NCBI GenBank assembly: GCA_025361105.1
Contig: JANYAW010000026.1
Location: 1-21,751 of the forward strand
Length of the DNA stretch: 21,751 bases
Origin: Rhodocyclaceae bacterium
Lineage (GTDB): Bacteria > Pseudomonadota > Gammaproteobacteria > Burkholderiales > Rhodocyclaceae
Direction of reading: 5' to 3'
How positions within the stretch are numbered: position 1 is the first letter of the stretch; every line of letters begins with the position of its first letter. The notes beneath the pieces were generated by a model, which saw nothing but the letters and a program-made list of their open reading frames with translations, had not been told where the DNA came from and made no database searches. A program made the position numbers and the translations under genes. This document shows positions 15,511 through 21,751 of this stretch, one piece after another.

Positions 15511-16611
15511 TTAGGGCAAGACGCGAACGGCATCGCCGTCGCTGAGCCATGCGGCACCTTCGCTCACCACCATCGCACCGGTCGGAAGTCCGTCGAGAAT
15601 CTCAATTCCACCATCGATCAAGCGCCCCGTTTTCACTTCAATACGCTGCACCTTTTTCTTGTCGGCCGCCAAGACAAAAACGATGGCGCGACCGGCATTG
15701 CCTTCAAGTACGGCAGCGAGTGGCAAGGACACTGGTGCAGATTTCTTGGTGGCTTTGGATAGCGATTTGGAGAATTCCAAACGCGCCACCATGCCGGACA
15801 GCAGGCGTTCTTTGGTACTAGGCAAACCGACTTCGACTTCTATCGAGCCTGTCCGTGGATCGCTGGCTGCGGCGACACGTCGAACTTTTCCTGGCAACGC
15901 CGCTGCATCGGCGGTTGCGGTATCAAGTCGGACTTGCACTGCATCCCCGACATTGATGTGCACAGCGTCGGTGGCTGGCAATCCAGCGCGCGCAACCCAG
16001 CCTTTATCCAGCCGACCAAAAATCACTACCGGTTGACCGGCGGCCACCGTCTCGCGTGCGTCCGCGCGCTTTTCGAGAATCAGGCCGTTGCTCGGCGCAG
16101 TAATCACCGCTTGCTCATGATTGAAATTGGCAGCAGTAAGTGCAGCGCGCGCCATTTCACGTTGCGCGCGTGCATCTTGCTCGACCTGTTGCGAAATCAT
16201 GCCTTTGGCACGCAAGGATTCGGTTCGCGCCAAATCACGTTCCGCCTTCGCCAGTTGCTCGCGCGCTTGTGTGCGTTGCATGTCCAAATCGGTCATCACC
16301 AAGGTGGCCAGAACCTGCCCGGCCGCCACCCGCTGCCCTGCATCAACTTGCATCTGCGCGATGATGCCTGGCGTCTTGAACGACAGTGGCGCTTCAACGC
16401 CTAGTCGCACTTGTCCGGTCGCCGTCACGCTGGTCTTATCAACTATGGCATTGACGCTCACCACACGCACTGGCTGATCGAGCTGCACCATGGTTGGTGC
16501 GTCTCGATTGCAGCCGGCAAGCACCAGCGCGCACAAAATAGTTGGTAGGACGGTAGCAGGTAAGACGGCGCAATAGTGGCTTGCGATGAGTGCTTTGGGT
16601 CGCGTTTTCAT
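15511..16611 (-). CDS. RND efflux periplasmic adaptor (membrane fusion lipoprotein)
   Basis: The adaptor links the RND pump to an outer-membrane channel. The 366-residue protein has a lipoprotein signal ending in the lipobox LVLAGC (Cys about residue 34), so it is anchored to the inner membrane. Then come the barrel-sandwich half TPGIIAQMQVDAGQRVAAGQ, a coiled-coil hairpin (about 110-165, rich in Ala, Glu, Arg and Gln), the second half lipoyl motif ITAPSNGLILEKRADARETV, and the beta-barrel and membrane-proximal domains. It is the first gene of the unit, with a leader of about 90 bases after the palindromic operator. Confidence 0.94.
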   Translation of the reverse strand: MKTRPKALIASHYCAVLPATVLPTILCALVLAGCNRDAPTMVQLDQPVRVVSVNAIVDKTSVTATGQVRLGVEAPLSFKTPGIIAQMQVDAGQRVAAGQVLATLVMTDLDMQRTQAREQLAKAERDLARTESLRAKGMISQQVEQDARAQREMARAALTAANFNHEQAVITAPSNGLILEKRADARETVAAGQPVVIFGRLDKGWVARAGLPATDAVHINVGDAVQVRLDTATADAAALPGKVRRVAAASDPRTGSIEVEVGLPSTKERLLSGMVARLEFSKSLSKATKKSAPVSLPLAAVLEGNAGRAIVFVLAADKKKVQRIEVKTGRLIDGGIEILDGLPTGAMVVSEGAAWLSDGDAVRVLP

Positions 16612-16678
16612 TGGGTATTCTTATCTCATTTCTACGCTGACTTCGAGAATCTGCATGACTGAGTTGTTAAAAATGTCT

Positions 16679-16718
16679 CTAATAAATTAACTGACTAGTC
16701 AGTCAGTTAATTTATTAG
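16679..16718. promoter_or_regulatory. 40-bp palindromic operator, TetR-family type
   Basis: CTAATAAATTAACTGAC at 16679-16695 is matched exactly by its complement at 16702-16718 around the 6-nt centre TAGTCA, a 17-bp perfect inverted repeat. Nested inside is TGACTAGTCA. Palindromes of the CTGACTAGTCAG type are common targets of TetR/AcrR repressors in front of RND operons. It overlaps the -10 box and likely transcription start of the pump promoter, so bound protein would block RNA polymerase. No regulator gene is present in the window. Confidence 0.75.
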
Positions 16719-16737
16719 CAGTCTTTGCGACTGTCAA
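16709..16737 (-). promoter_or_regulatory. Sigma-70 promoter of the RND/glpD transcription unit
   Basis: On the minus strand a consensus -35 box TTGACA (16732-16737) is followed by a 17-bp spacer and the -10 box TAAATT (16709-16714, four of six consensus bases). The -10 box lies in the right arm of the palindromic operator. It points at the adaptor gene, whose start is about 95 bases downstream. Confidence 0.65.
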
Positions 16738-16868
16738 GCGGAATAGCAACTCGTGAATGGAATTGGCTCAGTCTGATGACGTAACTGTAAGCACTCATAT
16801 CAATGGCAAATTTGACACGTGCCACGCAAACATTTCGCAACGAGAGCAATCGGCGTTAGCATGGCTCC

Positions 16869-17339
16869 ATGATAGTTTTGAATCTCTCCTGTGACCAAGG
16901 TCACCACTTCGAAGGTTGGTTCGCTTCGCGCGATGCTTTTGGCGAACAAGTCACACGTGGCATGGTCAATTGCACACATTGTCAATCAGTGGCCGTCACG
17001 GCGCTGCCCAGCGGACCTTATGTGCATGGCGTGCGTCGAGCACGCCACAGTGGTCGCCATGAGAGCGCTCATCTCAACGACGACTACGGCGACAGCAGCG
17101 GCGTGCAAATGCCCACGCCCGATGTCGCAAAGCAACTATTCGCCAGCCTTGCCATGATGGCGCGCACTGCCGAAAACGTCGGCATTAATTTCCCCGAAGA
17201 AGCCCGCCGCATTCATTACAACGAAGCTCCAGCACGAACCATACGCGGCATAGCCAGTAGCGACGAAACGCGCGAGTTGATGGAAGAAGGCATCATGGTC
17301 TTACCCGCGTTGGTGCCGCCGGAGAACGAGACACATTGA
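16869..17339 (+). CDS. DUF1178 family protein, putative zinc-binding
   Basis: This conserved proteobacterial family has no established function. The 156-residue protein begins MIVLNLSCDQGHHFEGWFAS, typical of DUF1178. The cysteines C8, C35 and C38 with H12 (CDQGH...CTHC) look like a small zinc ribbon. The central part is polar and low in order (about 55-85), and the end is better conserved (NFPEEARRIHYNEAPARTIRGIASSDETRELMEEGI). The ATG has no strong ribosome-binding site. It is transcribed away from the RND unit; a possible -35 box TTGACA at 16812-16817 lacks a good -10 partner. Confidence 0.9.
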   Translation: MIVLNLSCDQGHHFEGWFASRDAFGEQVTRGMVNCTHCQSVAVTALPSGPYVHGVRRARHSGRHESAHLNDDYGDSSGVQMPTPDVAKQLFASLAMMARTAENVGINFPEEARRIHYNEAPARTIRGIASSDETRELMEEGIMVLPALVPPENETH

Positions 17340-17483
17340 GTTTTGTCGGCACCGCCAGCACTGATTTGACGGCGTGCTACCACACGCTACGGCGCAGAGC
17401 GCGTCTTTTGCGCGACCGCCTTGTAGCTGGTTGTTTCTGGTTTTGTAATTGCTTCATCAGCACCAACTGGCAAAATCGATACC
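17340..17483. other. Convergent intergenic region with repeat fragments
   Basis: The 144 bases between the ends of the DUF1178 gene and mutS hold no recognised gene; a 68-codon open frame across it has no family likeness and runs into mutS on the other strand. I see no clear intrinsic terminator. It does hold a partial dispersed repeat near mutS (17454-17471), and GACGGCGTG at 17368-17376, which equals the other end of the element, so a copy may have been split or rearranged. Confidence 0.5.
17454..17471 (-). repeat. Dispersed short repeat, copy 4 (partial, after mutS)
   Basis: On the minus strand GCCAGTTGGTGCTGATGA matches the first half of the element with one change, then diverges. It begins 13 bp after the mutS stop codon. 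The other half (GACGGCGTG) may be the match at 17368-17376. Confidence 0.55.
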
Positions 17484-20075
17484 TTAGTTTTTCGCCAACT
17501 TCGCCAGTGAATAAAGTTTTTCCAGCGCCTCACGCGGACTAAGCTCATCAGGCTTTAGATCACGCAAAGCATCAAGCGCGGGGTGCGGTGGCTCCGGTGG
17601 TGGTGGTGCAGAGGCGAATAAATCGGGTTGCGTGTGGCTGCCAACATCGCGGTTTTCCAGCAGGCTTAAGCGACGACGGGCTTCGCGCACCACGGATTGC
17701 GGCATGCCAGCCAAAGCGGCGACTTGAATGCCGTAACTTTGTGAGGCGGGGCCTTCTTCGACGGCGTGCAAGAACACGACTTTGTGGCCATGCTCGACGG
17801 CATCGAGATGGACGTTGGCACAGACCGCGTAGTCTTGTGCAAGTCGAGTTAGCTCAAAATAGTGGGTCGAAAAAAGTGTGTAGGCGCGATTTTTTTCGAT
17901 CAGATGTCGGGCGATAGCGAAGGCTAAGGCAACACCGTCGAAAGTCGACGTACCGCGACCGATTTCGTCCATCAAGACCAAGGATTTTTCTGTCGCGCCA
18001 TTCAAAATCGCTGCGGCTTCGGTCATTTCGACCATGAAGGTGGAACGCCCCGAAGCGAGATCGTCGGAGGCACCGATGCGGGTATAGATGGCATCGAGCG
18101 GGCCGAGGCGGCAGCGTGTCGCCGGGACAAAACTGCCGCAATGGGCGAGCAAAACAATCAACGCAGCTTGGCGCATGTAGGTCGATTTTCCACCCATGTT
18201 GGGGCCAGTAATCAACAGCAAATGGCGCGTCGAATTCAGCCGCACATCGTTGGCGATAAAGTTTTCATTGGCCAAACGAACTTGCGCTTCGACTACTGGA
18301 TGTCGTCCGCCTTCGATCTCGATGACGGCATCCGTGCAAAATTCTGGCGCACTGTAATTGTGCCGCACGGCGGCAGTGGCGAAGGCGCAAAGGCTGTCGA
18401 TCTCGGCGATGGCGCGCGCAATGCGTTGCAAGTTCGGAATGTGAATGGCCAGCGCTTCGAGCAGTTCGTCGTACAAACGTTTTTCCAGCGCGAGTGCGCG
18501 GTCATTGGCAGAGAGCGCTTTGTCTTCAAAAATTTTTAACTCTGGCGTGATATAGCGCTCGGCATTTTTCAGCGTTTGGCGACGGCGGTAGTCGTCGGGA
18601 ATTTTGTCAGTATTGGAGTGCGTGACTTCGATGTAGAAACCATGAACTTTGTTGTATTCAACTTTGAGACTACTGATGCCGGTGCGCTCGCGTTCGCGCG
18701 TTTCCAGCGCGAGCAAAAACGCGCCGCAGTTATCTTGAATTGCACGCAGTTCGTCGAGATCCGCGTGGTATCCAGTGGCAATGACACCGCCGTCACGGAT
18801 TAGCGCGGCGGGGTCGGTGATGATGGCTTGCTGCAATAAATCCAGACAGGCTTGCGGGGTGCTTAAGGCTGCGGATAGTTGCAGGAGCAATGCAGACGGC
18901 GGCGGGTCGCCAGCACCAACTGACAAACGTATTTCATCAAGCCGTGCCAGACTGTCGCGCAAACTCGAAAGATCGCGTGGTCGTGCACTGGTCAAGGCAA
19001 TGCGTGCGGTGATTCGTTCGATGTCGGCGAAACCGTTTAGGGCTTTCGCCATCGGCGCAGATCGCTCCAGCAATTGCCCGACCGCTTCATGGCGTGCGGT
19101 GGCGATATGCCGGTCGGTGAGTGGGTGGTGCAGGCAATGACGCAGCCAGCGCGAGCCCATGCTGGTGGCGCAGGTGTCGAGCAATGAAACCAGCGTTGGC
19201 GCTGGTTCGCCACGCAGGGTTTCCGAGATTTCTAGGTTACGCCGCGTGGCAGCATCTAGTCGCAAATAACTGCCTTCACGCTCGACCGTCAAACGCGTGA
19301 TATGGCTTAGCGACTGCATTTGTGTGGCTTGAGTGTAGCGATACAAAGCGCCTGCTGCGGCGAGCGCTAAATCAATGTCGCCGTCATTTCCAGATGCGCC
19401 AAACGCCGCCAAATCGCGTGTGCCGAAATGCTCGCACAAGGCATGGCTGGCGGCTTTCGCGTCGAAATGCCAATCGGGTAATCGTTGCACTAAGGCATCG
19501 TTGCCATCAAGTTCAGAGCGCAAGCTATCAGGCAATAAAAGTTCAGCCGGTCGCAAGCGCTCGAACTCGCTGCTGAGTGCATCCAGAGTAGATTCCGCCA
19601 GCCGAAAATCGCCATTTGCAAGATTGAGCCAAGCCAAGCCGACGCGCTGCCGCTCAACGCACAAGGCCAGTAACAAGCTGTCTTGCCGGTCGTTGAGCAA
19701 ACTCGCATCGGTCAGTGTTCCCGGTGTCACCACTCGCGCTACGGCACGCTCCACCGGTCCTTTGGCAGTGGCCGGGTCGCCGATTTGTTCGCAGATAGCG
19801 ACCGACACACCGAGCTTCACCAGCTTGCCCAGATAGCCTTCGGCCGCGTGATACGGGATGCCCGCCATTGGAATCGGCTTACCGGCGGATTGGCCGCGCG
19901 AAGTCAGCGTGATGTCGAGCAGGCGCGCTGATTTCTCGGCGTCTTCATAAAACAGCTCGTAGAAATCGCCCATGCGAAAGAACAGCAATTTGTCCGCGTG
20001 CTCAGCTTTATGGCGCAGCCATTGCTGCATCACCGGCGTGTGTTGGGTGAGATCTAGAGATGGAGAAGAGGACAT
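17484..20075 (-). CDS. mutS: DNA mismatch repair protein MutS
   Basis: MutS finds mismatched bases and small loops and starts repair with MutL. The 863-residue protein has the mismatch-reading motif GDFYELF (F38, E40), the connector and lever domains, and the ATPase: Walker A TGPNMGGKST (about 621-630) and Walker B LVLMDEIGRGTSTFDG (about 696-711), then STHYFELTRL. The C-terminal end SPREALEKLYSLAKL is the usual dimerisation tail. Residues about 385-391 (VGAGDPP) come from a diverged copy of the dispersed repeat in the lever region, between LARLDEIRLS and PSALLLQLSAAL. All key motifs are intact. Confidence 0.97.
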   Translation of the reverse strand: MSSSPSLDLTQHTPVMQQWLRHKAEHADKLLFFRMGDFYELFYEDAEKSARLLDITLTSRGQSAGKPIPMAGIPYHAAEGYLGKLVKLGVSVAICEQIGDPATAKGPVERAVARVVTPGTLTDASLLNDRQDSLLLALCVERQRVGLAWLNLANGDFRLAESTLDALSSEFERLRPAELLLPDSLRSELDGNDALVQRLPDWHFDAKAASHALCEHFGTRDLAAFGASGNDGDIDLALAAAGALYRYTQATQMQSLSHITRLTVEREGSYLRLDAATRRNLEISETLRGEPAPTLVSLLDTCATSMGSRWLRHCLHHPLTDRHIATARHEAVGQLLERSAPMAKALNGFADIERITARIALTSARPRDLSSLRDSLARLDEIRLSVGAGDPPPSALLLQLSAALSTPQACLDLLQQAIITDPAALIRDGGVIATGYHADLDELRAIQDNCGAFLLALETRERERTGISSLKVEYNKVHGFYIEVTHSNTDKIPDDYRRRQTLKNAERYITPELKIFEDKALSANDRALALEKRLYDELLEALAIHIPNLQRIARAIAEIDSLCAFATAAVRHNYSAPEFCTDAVIEIEGGRHPVVEAQVRLANENFIANDVRLNSTRHLLLITGPNMGGKSTYMRQAALIVLLAHCGSFVPATRCRLGPLDAIYTRIGASDDLASGRSTFMVEMTEAAAILNGATEKSLVLMDEIGRGTSTFDGVALAFAIARHLIEKNRAYTLFSTHYFELTRLAQDYAVCANVHLDAVEHGHKVVFLHAVEEGPASQSYGIQVAALAGMPQSVVREARRRLSLLENRDVGSHTQPDLFASAPPPPEPPHPALDALRDLKPDELSPREALEKLYSLAKLAKN
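18901..18922 (-). repeat. Dispersed short repeat, copy 5 (inside mutS)
   Basis: The minus strand reads CAGTTGGTGCTGGCGACCCG and CC, the element with about three base changes. It is in frame and encodes SVGAGDPP in MutS, the same frame as the copy in glpD. The changes suggest an older insertion. Confidence 0.7.
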
Positions 20076-20123
20076 GTGGAGCGCAGGGTTGCTGCCGATG
20101 CGAGGTGCTGCATTCTAAAAGAT

Positions 20124-20157
20124 GCCGACTAGTCGGCTTACGCGGCGCTAACCCGAC
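20124..20157. repeat. REP-like inverted repeat / possible terminator between putA and mutS
   Basis: GCCGACTAGTCGGC at 20124-20137 is a perfect 14-bp palindrome; read from the putA side it is followed by ATCTTTT, so it may end putA transcription. It overlaps a second inverted repeat, GTCGGCTTA (20132-20140) against TAACCCGAC (20149-20157) with one mismatch around CGCGGCGC. The GTAGGTCGGGTTAGCG pattern on the minus strand is a common intergenic repeat of proteobacteria. The rest of the 97-bp gap shows nothing else. Confidence 0.5.
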
Positions 20158-20172
20158 CTACGAAAGCATGCT

Positions 20173-21751
20173 TCAGCCCGCGCCGCCCGATATGAGATCA
20201 GCATTACCACCTGCCGCCGCCGTGTTGATGGTCAGCGTGCGTTCCGAACAAAAGCGCAACAGATAATTTGGCCCGCCGGCCTTGAAGCCGGTGCCGGACA
20301 AACCACAACCGCCAAAGGGCTGTACGCCGACCACCGCGCCAATGGTGCTGCGATTGATGTAGATATTGCCGACGCGGCACCGCTGTTCCAATTCATCCGC
20401 ACGACTGTCGATACGACTGTGCAGGCCAAGTGTTAATCCATAACCCAGCGCATTGATGTATTGCGGCAGATCATCCCATTGTGCAGCGTTGAAGCGGGCA
20501 AGCTGCAGTACGGGGCCAAAAATTTCTTCTTGCACATTTTGCAAGGCGGCGATGTCACCGATATCCCAAAGGCTAGGCGCGATATGGGTGTTTTCAAATT
20601 GCGGCGGGCAAGGTGCTGCAGCAAGATATTGCGCGCGTGCACCCAGTGCGTCAATTTGACGGCGCAACATGGCGTGGGCGGCGGCATCGATTACCGGCCC
20701 CACGTCGGTGGCGAAATCTTCGGCCAGCCCCAAATGCAGCTCTGCCATTGCGCCGCGCAGCAGCGCTATCAATGACTCGGCCACATCTTCTTGCACCAAT
20801 ACCAGTCGCGTCGCACTACAACGCTGGCCGGCCGAACGAAAAGCGCCTTCGATGAGCGTGTCGGTGGCTTGTTCGAGCAAGGCAGTGGAATCGACAATCA
20901 TCACGTTGATGCCGCCAGTCTCGGCAATCAGCGGTGTGAGCGGACCAGATTTGGCAGCTAACGCCCGCGCCAAATGATGTGCTGTTCGTACTGAGCCGGT
21001 GAAGGCGACACCGGCGATTTCCGGTGCGGCGATCAAGGCTTCGCCGATCACTTCGCGTGCACCGGGCAGGCAATGCAAAATATCTTTTGACACACCGCAA
21101 CGATGCAGCAGCGCGACCGCACGCGCGGCAATTTTGGGTGTTTGTTCGGCCGGTTTAGCGAACACGGGATTACCGCAAACCACCGCAGCGGCGACTTGCC
21201 CAATGAAAATAGCGAGCGGGAAATTCCATGGACTGATACAGGCGATAGGCCCGCGCGAAGTCAAGCGCAGCACGTTGGATTCGCCGGTCGGGCCGGGCAA
21301 AGAAACGGGTGCCAACACACGTTCGGCTTCATTGGCGTAGTAGCGCAAAAAGTCGACGGCTTCGCGCACTTCGCTAATCGCATCGGGCCAGGATTTATGT
21401 GCTTCGAGCACCAAATCTGCGGCCCAATCATCAAGCTGATTTTCCATTTCGTCAGCCGCCCGACGCAGCATATTCGCGCGATGTGCAACCGGCATGACTT
21501 CCCATTTTGGCCATGCCGCCATTGCGCTTGCGCGCGCGGCAATTAAAATTCCGCCGGTCGCATCCGCAGCAGGCGTTGTGCGTTTTTTTGCTGCCGCAAA
21601 GGCTTTGCTCAAGGCTTCGCGGCTTGGTTGTTCGTGCATATCGAGTCCTCGTGCAAGTGTTCGTGATTGGTCGCAATTTTCGAAGCCCAGCCAGTCAGTT
21701 GGTGCTGGTAACACGCCGCTGACTAAGGTCGAGTCGGTCGGCAGCTTGAGC
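20173..21751 (-). CDS. putA: PutA, L-glutamate gamma-semialdehyde (P5C) dehydrogenase part, 5' end beyond window
   Basis: PutA oxidises proline to glutamate: a proline dehydrogenase domain makes P5C and a C-terminal aldehyde dehydrogenase domain finishes. Only the latter is here, with no stop before the window edge; the GTG at 21714 lies in the dispersed repeat and is probably not the true start. Diagnostic PutA sequences are SPWNFPLAIFIGQVAAAVVCGN, LIAETGGINVMIVDSTAL (catalytic-site Glu), SAGQRCSATR (nucleophile Cys) and VGVQPFGGCGLSGTGFKAGGPNYLLRF. The stretch before about codon 50 of this part does not resemble PutA linkers I know. A stand-alone P5C dehydrogenase remains possible until the upstream sequence is seen. 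Confidence 0.85.
   Translation of the reverse strand, partial: LKLPTDSTLVSGVLPAPTDWLGFENCDQSRTLARGLDMHEQPSREALSKAFAAAKKRTTPAADATGGILIAARASAMAAWPKWEVMPVAHRANMLRRAADEMENQLDDWAADLVLEAHKSWPDAISEVREAVDFLRYYANEAERVLAPVSLPGPTGESNVLRLTSRGPIACISPWNFPLAIFIGQVAAAVVCGNPVFAKPAEQTPKIAARAVALLHRCGVSKDILHCLPGAREVIGEALIAAPEIAGVAFTGSVRTAHHLARALAAKSGPLTPLIAETGGINVMIVDSTALLEQATDTLIEGAFRSAGQRCSATRLVLVQEDVAESLIALLRGAMAELHLGLAEDFATDVGPVIDAAAHAMLRRQIDALGARAQYLAAAPCPPQFENTHIAPSLWDIGDIAALQNVQEEIFGPVLQLARFNAAQWDDLPQYINALGYGLTLGLHSRIDSRADELEQRCRVGNIYINRSTIGAVVGVQPFGGCGLSGTGFKAGGPNYLLRFCSERTLTINTAAAGGNADLISGGAG
21696..21718 (+). repeat. Dispersed short repeat, copy 6 (inside putA)
   Basis: The plus strand reads CA then GTTGGTGCTGGTAACACGCC and G, one change from the core. 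It is antisense to putA and encodes SGVLPAPTD, the same frame as the copy in cas8c. It lies just before the aldehyde dehydrogenase domain, probably in an interdomain linker. Confidence 0.8.

Noticed and set aside
17336..17542. Plus-strand open frame of 68 codons after the DUF1178 gene
   Set aside because: No recognisable domain, runs into the end of mutS on the other strand, and contains part of the dispersed repeat.
19180..19215. GTTGGCGCTGGTTCGCCACG in mutS as a seventh repeat copy (also giving PAPT in the MutS frame)
   Set aside because: Too many changes from the core, and it falls in a conserved MutS stretch (LRGEPAPTLVSLLD) where similar residues are normal.

Overview
The window reads as chromosomal DNA of a Gram-negative proteobacterium. 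A betaproteobacterium is likely, judging from protein similarity (PutA P5C-dehydrogenase domain, DUF1178, DnaJ tail, FKBP) and from moderately GC-rich coding. I cannot name the species.

Layout. (1) Bases 1-8753 hold a complete type I-C CRISPR-Cas locus on the minus strand, in transcription order cas3, cas5c, cas8c (with an internal start for the small subunit Cas11c), cas7, a HicB/HicA toxin-antitoxin pair, cas4, cas1, cas2, leader, and one leader-proximal CRISPR repeat at the left edge; the array continues outside the window. (2) Bases 8754-9280 hold a decayed 3' end of dnaJ, an inverted repeat and an intact tRNA-Leu(UAA), all reading on the plus strand. (3) Bases 9280-16611 hold five minus-strand genes that look like one transcription unit: RND adaptor, RND pump, glycerol-3-phosphate dehydrogenase, class V aminotransferase and a periplasmic FKBP isomerase. 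In front of them is a strong promoter whose -10 box lies inside a 40-bp palindrome typical of TetR-family operators. (4) A DUF1178 gene runs divergently (plus strand), then mutS and the end of putA on the minus strand; putA is cut by the right window edge.

How the parts work together. Cas3 is the target-DNA nuclease-helicase. Cas5c, Cas8c, Cas7 and Cas11c form the Cascade complex. Cas4, Cas1 and Cas2 acquire spacers. The HicBA pair sits between the interference and adaptation genes with operon-like spacing (21 bp after cas7, 4-bp overlap between the two genes, 6 bp before cas4), which could tie toxin control to cas operon integrity.

The second striking feature is a dispersed repeat with core GTTGGTGCTGGTGACACGCC, seen six times (four good copies, one diverged, one partial). 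It lies between cas4 and cas1, inside cas8c, at the 5' end of glpD, beside and inside mutS, and inside putA. Copies within genes are always in frame and add the short peptide VGAGDTP or GVSPAPT, depending on orientation. I do not recognise this element family.
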